Source of the DNA: Campylorhamphus procurvoides
Taxonomy: Eukaryota; Chordata; Aves; Passeriformes; Dendrocolaptidae
DNA length: 64,000 bases
Direction: 5' to 3'
NCBI GenBank assembly: GCA_013396655.1
Contig: WBMV01001237.1
Span: forward strand, 766,716-830,715
Numbering within the stretch: the stretch's first letter is position 1; each line of letters begins with the position of its first letter. Below the pieces are notes generated by a model. The model was not told where the DNA came from. It did no database searches and saw only the letters and a program-made list of their open reading frames with translations. The translations under genes were made by a program, and so were the position numbers. Shown one piece after another: positions 13,640-38,109 of this stretch.

Positions 13640-16600
13640 TGTTGAGTGAGTTTTTTGTGTTTTTAGGAAAGAGAGCCTCTTTTGTTGTTATATAAAAAAG
13701 CAGCAAAAAAGGTACTCCCTTGGACAGCGTCCGTTAAAAATCAGATTATTTCCACAGCATTCTCCTATTATTCACCTGCCAGTAAAATATGTACACTCAT
13801 TGTCTCTGCTTGAATGCCTATTTTTATCTGACTGAGGCTATATGGTCATTTTTGTACTTATTACTGAGTTACTAAGTTTTTTTTCTTCCTTCTTCTAAAG
13901 CATGTTTTTCTGTTCTCAAAAACTGGGCCACATGCCTCTGAGGAGAAAGTAGTGCATTATTTCATTCCCACCTTTTCTTCTTTTTTGGCATCTCTGAGGC
14001 CTGCTATGCCCAGAAGTGCTTCTACTCAAGCTGGACCATCAAATCAATTATCACAGCAGTCTGCTTTCTAAATATGAATGGCAATGAATGACAACAGGCA
14101 AGGCGAACTTTCAGCTTTGATTTGTCATTGGTAATGTAAATTTTTTTTGTTTTCTTTTATAGATGTTTGTTATAGTGGCAAGTTGACCAAACTCTTCCCC
14201 CTGCTGTCTGCATTCTGTAGGTCCCACGATGAAAAGCTTCACCTTTGCTAAGTCAAAGACACCGGAGAAAATCAGACATAGGGAACTATAAAAGTTCTCT
14301 CTTCTGCTAATCTTCTACCACACTTGTTACTGCCAAGGAAGAAAATGCACAATGACAAACTACCTGTTTCCATTAGGAGGTGTTGCACAATTTCAAGGTG
14401 TAACTATTTTTACAGCTGTTGCATCATTTCACAACAGACCCCCATTTATAGCAATGTGTCCAGGTTTTGCAGTTAAGTGAGCACAGCCTTGTGACAGTCC
14501 TAAAAGATTAATCACTTTATGAAAGGATTCATGTATAAGAGCTACAATACAGGACAATGCAAACAAACAGTAAATTAGAAAAACTGAGCACTTATCCCTC
14601 ACTCACAATCATAGTTTGAAACTAATGGTTTCTCTAATGAAAACCCAGTCATTATTTTGTTAAGAGGAGAATTAAGCTATATAAATATAAAAAGTGGTTT
14701 TGAAAAATGTATTTCTAGTGCTCTCCTTCACTGAGACTACTGGTTCAAAAACATACAAAGCCTACAATTTATATGAAAAGCCTGACTTAGCTTTGGGAGA
14801 ACTGATTACCTATTATGAAAGTGGATTTCAGACAGTAACTGGGACACATACCCAAGAACTTTGGAGCGAGAACACCCAGAATTTTGCATTATTGCCAGTA
14901 TATATAATAACAGTGGTAGTACAGAAAAGATTGTATTGCCTATTTTAGTGAAAACAATTTCAGCCAAGGAGGTAGCAATTTATTTCTTCACTGAGACACA
15001 GGAAAAAAAATAATAATAAAAAAAAATCTTTACTTAGGTCCTTTTAAAACTCCCTTCAGTTGTGAGTCTGTTTTCATATTCTCAAGAAGGGAGGTTTAAT
15101 GGTACCACCTAGTGGTATCCATGGACATCTGGACCAAGTGGGCATCATATGGACAAGCACTGGGAGAACTTCCTGGGCCCTCCTGCCAAGCCCAGAGCTG
15201 TTCATGACAGAATTCCAGCCCTGACCACAGAGTCCTTGCCTATTTGAGCACCTGGAAAATCTTTACCTGAGGATGCCAATCGTGCCTTTTTTCTACAGAG
15301 CATTAAAATCTTACTATGCAAAACAGACTTCACAGGTTTCCAACAGGCAATTCTGTTTAGAAAGGTTTATTTTTAATGCACATGTGATTAGCGTGGCGTT
15401 TAGGAGGTGGTGCTGTTAAAAGGCACGAGGCTACAGCAACAGGGCAAACTTCCTGAAAGACTGAGATCCTTCCAGGAGGACAAACAGACTCCCAGCAGGG
15501 GAGGGAAAGAAAAAAGAACATTTAATATCATAATTAATGGAACAGATAACTAAGAAGTAACTTCATCTGCACATGAATACCTGCAGCATCAGTCTCTCAG
15601 ACTTGGTAAAGCTACAATTATACACGTTTGCACAGTCTGCAGTTGTAAAAAAACTTTTCAAAAGTGAGATTAAATTTTTATATTTTTTTTTGTACTTAGA
15701 TACCTTTTATGTTTCTGATATACAACAGTGTTTTATTGCGACTAAGGTTTGCATAGAAAGGTTTCTATTGCTCCTGTTTAGCCCATAAAAATGCAAACCC
15801 AAGCAGAAAGCAATTGCAAGCTTTTCTGTAACTGGCAAAAAGATTGGCCCTGACTGGGAGAGGTGACAGCCAAATTCCTGGCACATGCACTGGGAAAAGA
15901 TGGACTTCTCCAAGTGCATAATAAACATAAATAGGGATTAAAACGTTTGTAGACAACAAAGAGATAGGTTCAGTTTTGAAGCTCTCCATTACAGTGTTGA
16001 TATGCCTCTAGATCCACCAAATATTAAAGGATAAGCTTGGCATTTGTAGAAGTTCTTCAGTTTGGTGAGTCACTTGCTTACCACTAATTTTCACCGTAAA
16101 CCCAAATCCAGACAAGGTCATTTTCTTTTTAAACCATAAGGGCTCTTCTCTCATGTCCCTTTCAATTTATTTCTTTGTTAAAATGCAAGAATTTCTACAA
16201 AGAATTGCCAGCAAATTCTGTGTACAAGATGAAATTGTGGGTCCTTCTGTTGTTTTTTTTAAACACCTAGTCCTTGTCTACTGCCAAGGAGCAAGTTCTT
16301 TCTGGATCGAACTGCTTGACATTACCCATTGACAGGGACAGAGTCTTTAGGAAATGACTTATTTAAACTCTACACCAGCAGCAACAGATATTCAGAAACA
16401 ACCCATCATTTTGCTTTGAATAAAATAAAATTTACCTTAGATCACCAGCTGAATTGAATTTTAAAACAATATATATTTAGCTAAAAAGCAAGAAGACATT
16501 TCTGAAATTATCTTTTGGAATTATACAACATCCCAAAAAAGCAAAAATGTTAAAAAATGCTTGTCACAGAATATTATTCATAACAGACTATTCCTAAATC

Positions 16601-19092
16601 TACATATTTCAGAACATACAGGCCTTAGAGACAGTTCACAGCAATGAAAAGAGCTAACGTTTGGGTGTGTTTTGGCACAGAAATGTGGGTTTCAGCCACA
16701 TCAACAAACCAGCTCCCACTGCAGGAAAGAAGGGAGGGAAGGAGGGTTGGAAAGGTTTCCTTTGGCCCTCCCCACTTCCCATCTGCCAGTTGGGAATTCT
16801 GCTTCATGAGATAAAGAACTAGTGAAGAGTGAAGAGCTGAGCTGCTCCCGAGCACATCCTCGGGCCTGATGGGCTGCCTACCTGTCACACAGTGTTGGGA
16901 GGAGGATTATGTCTGAAAAGGTTGACAGAGCACAGATTTATCTCTCTAAATCAAACACTGTGTGTTTAGCTAAACTCAGTGAACTTTAACTAATTAGCCC
17001 ATCATTACAGTAAATTCATATTGAATAATTTTCAAAAGACGAAATCTAGAGCCCGTCGTACTTACACTTAACTTGAAAGACTGCTAGTAAAAGCAAACTA
17101 TTGAGAGATTTCTTCTTAAAAAAACCAACTGAAAAAATAGCAAATGCAACATCTTGATGCTAATTGTTCAAGATGAAGCCAATTCTGAAAAATAATCCAA
17201 AAAACATATCTCTCTATGGACAAAAGAAAGTTTACACTGCTAGAGTTGAAAGTGGAAATTAAAAGGCTATGCAGCCCTATACACATAATTTTCCAGTACT
17301 TTTGTATTTTAAATCACGTTTTAAATTAATGAAAAAATATTGGGGAATGGGGTTTTCACTTGAAGATAAGCACACTATAAAGATATTCACAAGAAATCTG
17401 GTAAAAAAAACCCTAAATCATCTAAAATCAGAACTGCAGAGACTTTTAAAAAACAAAGAATAATGTTGAAGAAACAAAAACATGCTTATCTTTCAGTTTG
17501 CAGTGGTGTCAAAGTGTTCTTGTTGGAATAGACTGTGCACAATAAATGCAAGAAATGTTAAAGCAGAAGCTGAAACCTTCAGTGCTTGGAGAGCTGTGGA
17601 TAGAACCCTGCCTTGGACTTCTTGGAATATTCTCCTTTGCACTGACTTAACAAACAAGGCTCTGACAAAAGAACAGGAAATACAATACAGCAGAGGTGGG
17701 GCTGCTTTGTGGCCAAACAGAGAAAGATTCAAAGAAAAGGGTGTTCAGAGAATATTACTCCAATTTCAGAGCTCTGTATCTGCTCCTTAGCAATCAATAT
17801 TTGCTTCTTTTGAAAGCTTACAGAAAGGAGGAGGAGGAATATGCATCCTCCAGCTCTCCCTGCGCTGCAGAGGAAAACAAAACCTTGCCAAGCTATGGAA
17901 AAGATTTCTCCTACACAGCCCTCCATGCGCAGTGTGGCTGGGAGCTGAGAGTCACTCCAGCTCATGTTCTGCACACACATACCCACCTTCAAGAGACAGA
18001 GAGGCCCTTGCCTGACAACCTTCCTTGCCTCAAGCCCCCAGTTCCACTGTTCCTGTTCCCTGTCCCATCCCTTCCCCACCTACAGCAACACAACCACATT
18101 CCTGAGCACATTTTCAATAAACTAGAGCCTGCTCTGCATTCCCATTTCTGATACAAGCCGTACAGACCAGCTGTTAATTTGATTTGTAAATAAAAGATTA
18201 GTTTCTTTTTTTTTGAAACAGAACTTCTGTTCAGATTCAGTCCCTATTTATCACTGCTTTTGTAACCAAATAATTGGGTTCACTCCTAAACATTCCTCCA
18301 GGTGGTTTTTGCTTCTGTATTAAATGTAACCTGTTAATAGCTGGAGCTGCAATTCTTTCCTTCCTTCTATTCAGATGGCTTCTATTGAGATTAAACTACC
18401 TATTTTCACATACAAAGAAAAGATGTTTTATGAAGGGATACATCCTATTTCATAACTAGAATGATGAAACATTAAATGCATCACTGAAGTAGAAGCAGAC
18501 TGTTTTCCCAGGTTGCATCTGGAGCACGGCATTCCTTGGAATGTCAGTGAAGTTATACACAAGAACCTGGAGAATGTTGTGGCCTAACTTTAAAAGACCC
18601 ATCTAAAATTGTTGTATAGTTGAGACTTCTGAAGAAGTCTAATGAAAATTAGCTTCTAATTCTGCTCTTTGACATTCATTCTCTTATATTCCTTCTTAAT
18701 CCTTGGTAAAAAATCCCAACCAACCAAAAAACCCCAAACAAAACCACATCCTAAGGAAAGCTCCTACTTTCAGTTTAAACAAGCCCTGCCATGTTCCAGC
18801 TCTGGCAGTCCAAAGTACTACAAAAGTCTTCCATTCTAGAAAACACAAACTAGTCCAATAGTATTTTCCATATATACTCTACCTAATACTCTTAAATAGG
18901 TTCATTTATAAGTAGCTTTTTAAAAAGTCCTTAGCAATCTAAAGTTACAGTCAGCCTATCTAAAGTTGCCAATGTGCAATTAAACTCCATGGATACTTTT
19001 ACAGGGATACACTTCCATATATGTAATTCTCAGCAGAGCATGGCCTTATTATCAATATTTTGCAGAAACTTTTCTCTCTGATTGACATTTTA

Positions 19093-19120
19093 GATCACTA
19101 AAATTGGCATTTTAGTGATC
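19093..19120. repeat. Perfect 11-bp inverted repeat with 6-base loop
   Basis: gatcactaaaa at 19093-19103 and its exact reverse complement ttttagtgatc at 19110-19120, separated by ttggca. Further gtgatc and gatct half-sites follow to about 19142. The stem is too short for a microRNA precursor. It may be a chance palindrome or the terminus of an old element. Confidence 0.85.
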
Positions 19121-21252
19121 CTCTAATGATCTCTAGTGATCTCTTGCATCTTGAAGATGTCACTACTGACGTGGAAGGCAGAGCACACTCACAAATCAGG
19201 CACTGGACTACAAGAAAGAAAAGAATTGCCTGAAAATCAGCATAAAAACGTGGTGCTCTAAGAGGTTTCAAATAGAACAAGAGCAATTGTTTACTAAGAA
19301 ACACAAGGTGCTTTGTTAGTAATCTCCCCTGCCCTATAATATTTGGTTTAATGTTAAGTTTTACTTTTATTTCTGACAGCTTATTGTATTCATCCTGAAA
19401 GCAAATAACACTTGCAGGTATGGAGCCAGAGCAAGTCTGACACAATCACAGCAAATTACAGAGCGTTATTGCTGGAGTTCTGCAGGAGAACAAAACCTAC
19501 AAAGGCTGGCAAGTAATGACCTGTATCCAGAAAACCATCAGCGATAATTCAAAAACAATCTTGATATTATGTGAAGCTCCAGTGCAAAAGAGTCATTCAG
19601 CCAATTTCTGAAAGCTGTGTGAACATTAAATGCTCCCGTGATGTGCCAGCAAAGCAAAAACCCACCTCATTTATGGGTTCAGGAAGGCAAACACAAACCC
19701 AGCAGACCAAGCACGTTTTCAGCTGTGTGTCTGTGCAGGCTCACCTGGGCCAGGCTGGGACCCCAAGGCTTCAGCACCTACAACTGACACTCAGCCAAGG
19801 ACAAAAGCTTTGATGGTTTTCTCTCTCATGTTATCATTTTATGCCCCATTTTACTCTGCACGGCTGGAATTACAGAAGCCTTTGCAGACCTTGGGCTGCA
19901 TCTCCATACAGTGAAGAGCAATTTCTCTCCAGGTTTTATGTTCCATTGCATTGCTTTGTCTTTAAATGTTTCACCCTTTCAATTACTTTTCTAACAAAAA
20001 GAGCTTTAGCATAAATGCAGTTCCAGAAAACTGCTAAAACAGCTTTTTAAAGGCTCAGACATACCCCTAAATTCTCTCCCCTTAGTGCTACAAAACTTTC
20101 CAATTCTTTAACAGCACATTTGAAAAGTTTTTCCTAAGAAGTTTAAGCACAACTCAGAAGTAGGTTCATATTTTGTTCACTTAGGTGACAAGTTGCTACT
20201 GCTTTAAAACAAAATCATGATTGCCTTCAGTGAAGAAATATCTTTTTTTTTAAAATTTATATTCCTTAGTAATGGTCTCCATATTATTTCAACAGAAAGT
20301 AAATATTTGAAAGACTCCATAAACATAATTCTGGCTTCCTTCAGAGTGGTTGTTCATTTATTAGGAAAATAAAAGAAACTTCAAGTAAATCTCCCTTTAA
20401 GGTTTTCACTCTAATAAAAAAAGATTTAAAAATAAAATACACTTTTGTCATATCCATTTTGTGATGAACAGATTTTACATGTAAAAAAACTGTGAAACAT
20501 CTTTGGAATGTCTGACAGAAGTGATAAAATATTTTTCATGAGTGAGTCATGGTTTGTTTTAGGTTTGTTTTAGTAAGGAAATAATCCATTAATTTCCAAA
20601 TAATTGATTCAATGTCTCGCTGGATTTTAATCAGCCCCCAGTAATGATGAAGTTTGATTTTGGTCTCAAGTGCAAATTATGCTCTATGAAGTCATAAAGA
20701 CTTTTTGAATCCTCCAGCAAATTGCATTTGCTCATCATTCTTAAAGAACTTCAAGCTACACAAGCTGACAACATAATTTGATCATAGAACACAAAATGCT
20801 GTATGTCCTTAACATTGAATTATTTCTCTCTCTGTCTTTCACCGAGGAAATCAGTGCAGTCCAACTCCAGTTTCACCTTGGCCATCCCCTTGTAAGCCAA
20901 TGACCCCTGGAGCTCCAAGGCCTCCAAAAAACCTCCCTGGAAACACCTGAGCAAGACTCCCTCCTGTGGGAATGCTGTCAGTAACACACAGGGGTTTTTC
21001 TAGTAGGTTACTTTAGAAACCTGTTCCCTTTAAAATGAAAAAAGAAAAAAAATCATTCTCACAATAAGAGACCATTTTCCTCATTTCAGCATGATATGCC
21101 CATTTCAAGTTGTAACTTGAATTTGTAGGAAAAAATGCAGGAAGGATGACATTCTACTCCAGTAATATATTCATGGAACTACAATTTTATATTCCCAACT
21201 TAAAATTGCTTAAATAGAATCCCCTTCAACAACAGAAGAAATACCTAATGCA

Positions 21253-21278
21253 ACCAAAAAAAAAAAAAGAAAAAAATA
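21253..21278 (+). repeat. A-rich tract
   Basis: Runs of A interrupted by single G bases. No recognisable retrocopy body is seen upstream, so it is treated as simple sequence. Confidence 0.85.
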
Positions 21279-21999
21279 CAGAAATTGCAGAGAAAATTAA
21301 AAGAGAATATAATACAGATCTAATGAAGAACTCCAGTATCTGTGCTATTTTTAGAGATCCATCTGGAAGACACTGCACAGTATGTATATGGGCTTTAAAT
21401 AACGATATTATGACGTTCTATACTGCCATGAGAGGGTAAAAGAGGCTGAGCGAATGCACACACTGACCTATATACCAGTTATAATGTTGTCACAAAATCT
21501 TACAGACTATATCACTTCTTCCTCCAAAAAAGAAATCAGATGTGCAATATGCAAAGATCTACTGAGACAAACACAACAAATCCTATCAAAGGTTAACTCC
21601 TGCAGAATGTTTGGAAGATGACTAAATAAAACTCTTTCAAGGTCAGTGTCTTGCTTTTGCAGAATAAAGGTAATTCTAGGATTTGAAATTAGTCACTCAA
21701 AATAGAGGTCTATTCAAATTATTATTAATGTACATCATCAATATCTCATATCTGGTTTTAGTCATCATTAAAAATAACTTCACCCTAATTGTAGCACCCT
21801 TTAAAATATAATAGTATTCCAACTGAAACAATCTAGTAATACAAATGTCCTATAATTAGCGAGCATGGATAGTTTTTAGGATGTGAGAGCAATTCTGGAA
21901 CTCCATACATTCCAAACGTAAGGGCTCAGCCACATTACACTGAGGCAATAATGGGCAATAATGAGATGAACCACCTGTGCTGCAGTTTCAGGAATGGAA

Positions 22000-32011
<10,012 letters not shown>

Positions 32012-35000
32012 CTAAGAGACAAACACATTTTCAGGTAATGGATGCTGTCAGTGCTTCAGGTATCACTGTCTGGTTTGTGTATGATGCTCTATTAAGCAAA
32101 ATTGATGCCAATCCTACTGTTCTTTCAACTTGGAGATGTTATCTTGTGCATTATTGATGACATCTTCAGCTTGCAGATAGACAGCTGCTGGTGAATGACT
32201 GCTGCTTCACTGCTGAAATATTTTAAGACTGTTCTGAAGTGGAAACAGGTCATCTCTTTTTGATTTATTCAATGTACATGGAAAATCTGATGACACTGAA
32301 TGGCAGGAAGTTCAATATTGTAGTACATATTTTATATGCTGCCTCCCAACCTCATGATTCACTAAATCCTTGGAAAAATAATTATCTATACAATGTATGC
32401 CATATGCTACACATCTAACATCAGACCATGGATGGTCTTGAGGTAATATAAGGAAAGAAGGAAGAGGGGAGAGGCATTCAGTGTAAAGTTTCTTAAAAAT
32501 TGCATTTTACTTCTGCTAAATTTTTATTTTGCTTTTTTTTCATAGCCAAGCTAACCTGCAGCCTTTAAACTGCTGGACTTTATGGTGCATTACTGAAATC
32601 TGGGTAGAAATATTACTTATTTTTATATATTCCAGTCTTTAAATTCCTTTGCATTTCAGTCTGTTAATAACAGTTGATAGCAGCATTGAGTAACATGAGA
32701 AATAGAGGTCAAAGAACTGCAACGTTACCAAAGTAGTGATGAATGGCTCTTTCTGTTCCCATCTCTGAGTTAGAACCCAGAACTAAAATGCAGGCTAGAC
32801 TCAGCAGGTAGGTGGGCATTTTATTCACATCTCTCAGACTTGAAGGTAATATAAATTTCCCCATCACAGAGTAGGAAGATCATTACTTTATGCAAAAAAA
32901 TTACATTACAGTGAAAAACTTCTGACTCACACAAAGTGTAGGAGGTTAAATGCACATTCAAGCTCTCAAATGTTCAAGTTTAAAAGCAGCTTATTAATGA
33001 ATAAGCTATTTTGTCCAGGTTCTCTATTACATTTAGGTTTATTAAACTAAATCCAGAGCTGATAGAAGAGCGTCCCAATCCTAAAACAGTACCTGGTTCA
33101 AATTTCTACATGATGACCATCAGTATAACTACACAAGGAATTTAAATTATACATCAGTGTAACTTAAACCATTATATACTATAGAACACATTCAGAAAGT
33201 TCTCCCCAGTGTAAGATGAAAGGGAACAACAGAGTAAGAGTGGCAACCAGGAGAAGACTGAAATACCAGTTTTAATTACATTCCGACTAAAACAACTAAG
33301 CTCCTGCAAAATAAATAAGTAAATTAGCTTCTCTCAATTCACACTCACATACAAAGCCAAAATTTTGTTTAAGCTGTAAAACATAATTATTTTTCTTTGT
33401 ACTTCCTATCCTACACATGCTTATTCATTGATTTGTTGTTGTCTTGGTATTAAATTTATTTTCAAAATCAAAGGTCTGTGAATACACTTTGTCCAAACTA
33501 ATACACATCAAGTTGGTGTGAAACATTTAATGAATGTGACTGCAATACACAGAACTAGTTAATATGTTAGAATATTTTATGTGCAGAAAAACGACAATAT
33601 TGTTCGATCTTCATTAAAAGGAAGAGTTGGCAGAGTTGCTTAAAAAAGACAAAAATCCTTCAATACTTCATGAATGTTTATGCAGCCTTCCACTTCTTTT
33701 TTGCTGAGTGTGCTGCTCTACCTGCTAATTACTGCAACTGCCAAAACCCACCCTATTTTTGGGAGACTGAAATACACAACATAAAGGCACATGTATTAAG
33801 GAAGCTGTAAAGCACAGTGATGGGATTTTTAACTTCTCAAAGTAAAATTCATGTTGGGTCTCATCTCAGCACTGCATCTTAATCAAAGTCCTCAGATGAT
33901 TAAGTGGGAACTGGACAAAGAACTGCATTTCGAGTGAGCCTTCATTAAAATTCATAAATAAAATTCAACAGGAATTTCAGCCTTTCCCTACATTTCTTGC
34001 TGCATCACTTTGCATATTACCATCTCCTATTTGCCTTTTTTTATAGCACCTGCAGCAACATGTACACACAGACCAGAAACAAAGACAAAAACTGCCAGAA
34101 GTTTCAAAATGGAAAAACTTATTTCCAACATTTCTGTCAGCAGAAATAAAATACATTATCATTATTCCTCTTTTAGATATCTTTCATTGTACACAAGGAA
34201 AGGAGTTTCACCTGGAACGAGTAATTTTCTTCCTCCTTGTGCCTTTTCCAAGTTGGCCCCAAGCAATTAAGAGAAGCAAATGTGTGCACACATGCAAAAA
34301 AATTGGCAATTTGCTTTGATTAGCCTTAGCAAAGAGCCAGAATCACTGTAGGTATTAAACAGGACTGAAAAGGCAAAAGAATTCTGAATCATTAATTGAT
34401 GTATTAACTACAAGCCCCATTTGTTTTAATTTGGATTTCACACTAATATTCTGCTGCAGACTTGGTTTAGTGTGTTTTGAAAATGGGTGAATTTTTAGGA
34501 GGTTACAGAAATATTTGTCCTCTTGCAGGTCCCACAATTTAGACCAGTGTTAGTCAATAGATTCTGGCCACTTTTGATGATAATAATAAAGACAAAAATT
34601 ACTTTCTTCTTCCATAGAAAAGTATTATGGCTTCTTTCACTGCTGGAGAGCCCCAAACAAGCTGAGGCACAAAGGAAACACAAAACAATGCAGTGAACAA
34701 ATAAAGTCACATTTGAGATGAGCAGGGAATCTTAATATCAAGATACATCAGCTTTTCATAATTTTTGACCAGTGGTAGGAAACAGAACAGACGAAGGGAA
34801 AAAGAAATAGGACTCAGTGTGCCATAAGGTGAAAGTGCTGTATGGAAAAGAGTGGCATAAGGTTCATCTGCTAATGAATGCTGAGGAACAGCCATATAGT
34901 CACACTATAAACAAATTTGCTGTGCATAAAGGTGATACTCTGCATTTTGACTTCTATCAATAACAACAGACTTGAGATGAACTGGTCTTACTAAGCATTT

Positions 35001-37939
35001 AGTACTTCTGGTCAGAGTTTTGTGTTAAATATCATTCTAAGCATCAGTGCTCTAGAACTAGACTGCCAATTTCCAAAAGGAGACCTCTGATAAACCACAG
35101 GAAATTAAACTAGAGCCTGAAGATTTGGATGTGTAAAAGTGGGGGTGAAAGACAGTCTTACAAAGAGGACAGTGACTGGTGCCAAGGATGGACAGAGGGT
35201 GAACTTTTCACTTCAACATTAATGCATGTCAGCAGCACAACCCTTGGAACAAACAGGACACAGACACAGGACACAGATGAGTGATGACAAATCAGCTTAG
35301 ATAAAGTCCTCTCCGCTGATGGAGAAGCAAATGGCAAATCTCTATTTTAATTACAGAGATTATCAGGCCATTTGAAATGACCAAATGCCTACTGCTACTG
35401 TTTGAGAACAGCAAATGTGGAATTAGTTTGTAAGGAAAAAGCAAAACTTCAGCTGAAGAACGAACCACTATGATTGTCTTGGCCCAGCAGCTTGACAGGC
35501 CTTTCAAGTGAGTTTTGAAGACAGTGGAACACAAGATGATGACAGGACAGTTCTGCCACAAATATGAGACTAAATGTATGGTTTATGATTGCTGCTAACA
35601 TGGTCTCTTGCACTTCATTTGCCTAGAAAATGTGTCTCTCTCATTTCTGGTGTTCAGCATTTGATACAATGCCTGTTGAATTCATTAGTGGAAGGTGCAA
35701 AGGATGGTCATTAGTAAAATATCTGGCTAAGTAACAACAAAGGGTTGTTTATAGACAGGAAGCTTAAACAACTGAGAGCTTATCAGGTGTTTTTTTCTGA
35801 AAACCTCATCAGTGGATTTGCCATCACAACAGATGACATACAAATAGGAAATACTAACACTTTGGAGGGTAAGATCAGAACAGGCGTAAGATTTGGAATA
35901 ATAAAAACAAATTGAAATAATAGAACAAATGTGTAACTCCAGGGGCAAGCCAAGAGCTCTCCAACAGGGAATGACCAAGAGCTCCAATGTAAACAGGTGA
36001 CCAGAGAAACAGGGCTGAGTTACCATTTGCTCAGTTGATAACTTGTACCCACTGTATGAGATTTTACATAAAACCCACTGGAGCAGTTACCACAGCCCAG
36101 AGATGAAGCACATCAAGTCTTTTACCCAACACAACTAGGTCTGTAGAGTGGATGTTTAACCTGCCTCTGGAACACAACAGAGGCATTAAAGTGTCTTCAT
36201 TTTTAAAAAGAATTATTTGGAACAGCCTGCCCATGGACTGCACCTGACACAGATGTAGAACTAAGATACCTCAGCATAGGTAGGCCATTTATTTTAGCAT
36301 AATCTGTACATTGCTAAATTAACCATGAGGACAATGTTGTTAAAGGGAGAAAACAAACACCTGCAAATGATGAAGAATGTTTACTTTATCTTATTTTTCA
36401 CAAAGAAAACATAATCTTTCACCAGCTTCTGTAGCTGTTTTCTCTGTTTCAAGACTTCCTCTGAAACAGAGGGATCTTTTCAACATGAAGATAAAGTATT
36501 TCCCTTGGCTGTCACTGCTGGCACCTTATGAAATACAACCCTTAAGTTAGATTGAGAATCCTTTATGTCAGTATTACATTTCTTTACCACTTTCTGACAA
36601 ATTTCACCTAAACCTCAAAAAGACACGCCAGCATTCAGACCTTCTGATATTACATGCAAAATAATGTTCTTATCCATATGATTAAAATGAAAATTGAAGT
36701 TGACAAAAAATAGACACGTAAAGGATCATGCTTTGGTTAATAAAAAGTGCTGGTATTGCACAGCCATTTGGGCAAAACTTTACAGGGACTTTACAGGATA
36801 TTTTTCCTAAATCTGGGCCCTTGAAAAAGTCCAGTCAAATACCATGTTAGGTAACACACTGCCTGCTTCTCCAAAGGGTTCCAAAATTGTGCTTCTATTC
36901 ACATCTTGCACTACCCTGTTCTGCTTCAAACTTTTAATCACTTTTCAAAGTCTAATGTGTGTCCTGTAGAAACTTTTAAACAGGACTTGTTATTCATAAC
37001 CAGAACCAGAATTTTTAATTGCAATATATTCACTTAAAAAGGTCAGCTTTCAGTGTCTTTGAGAAAGCGTGTTTTTGTGTTCTCCTCATATATTTGCATT
37101 TTATTCATTTGCTAAATGCATTTTGCATGCATAATGAATATCTCCAGGAAGCAGTCTTCCTCGGCAGTTTGCACTAGAGTGGTGTCTCATGACTCCTGTT
37201 TACTTCTTAATTAAAGAAGAACAAGTTAGGACAGTCTGACTGATAAGTGAACCTCTATCTCATGTCAGTTTAGGCAAATCCTTGCTTACACACTAATTAA
37301 GGGCATTGTTTATGGTAACCTGATCTCAGGCTGACATTAAATTAATAGAAGGAGAAAAAAAACATGCTTTGTTGTACCGGTATGTTATTGCAAACCATTT
37401 CTGAAATGCACACCCTTTGTCATTTCCAGGCAATGCCACAGTGGCCCAGGACTGCTTGGGCAGGAATGGGATTAATGCAAAGGCTTTGTGCCCGTGGTCT
37501 CATCCTGCACACCCTGGCAAGGCTGAGTGGCACCCAAAGCAGGCTGTGAGGGACAAACGGGAGGAGGATGCCTCTGGGTGAGAAGGAAAAGACTGTGCAG
37601 CTCAAAAGAAAAAAAAATGAAAAAGAAAGAATACAAGGGTGTGATACCCAATGATAAGGTACGACACCCACCCTGCTGAAGGCATTTGTAATCAGGTTCT
37701 GCTCGGGTTTGAAGGCCACAGCACTGAACAACTTTTAAGTGATGTCATCAGCAGACACAAAGCAGAACAAAATCATCAATGCTTTCAGCATTAGTTAATA
37801 GTTTTCTATTAAAAATTCCTCATAGTTGAACAACTGCTTCAATATTTTAGCAGGAAAATGAGCTTTGGGAACTCATTTTGAGAAAAGGGGATTTCTCACA
37901 CATTCTTGATGACTTTTTATCTTTTTTAAAAAATATTAG

Positions 37940-38109
37940 TGTTGTTTTAGACTGGGATAGAGCTAATTTTCTTCACAGGAGCTTGTATGGGGCTGTGCTT
38001 TGGATTTGTGCTGGAAACTGTGTTGATAGTTCAGGGATGCTTTTGTTATCACTGAGCAGCACTTGCACAGAGCCAAGGGCTTTTCTGCTCCCCACCCCAT
38101 CTCACCCTA
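37940..38109 (+). mobile_element. Endogenous retrovirus LTR fragment (avian type)
   Basis: The segment begins TGTTGTTTTAGACTGGGATA and continues with gagctaattttcttcacag, gcttgtatggggctgtg, ctttggatttgtgctggaaa, gtgttgatagttcagggatg, actgagcagcacttgcac and ends in a cccaccccatctcaccc block. This order matches the 5' part of a common bird ERV LTR that I recognise, beginning with the usual TG. Only about 170 bases remain; the rest of the LTR, its CA end, any internal genes and a target-site duplication are absent. It is an old truncated relic. Confidence 0.75.

Noticed and set aside
17696..18151. Plus-strand open frame of 151 codons in a pyrimidine- and GC-richer patch
   Set aside because: The translation is low in structure and rich in Pro, His and Leu; overlapping frames are open as well, as expected from composition.
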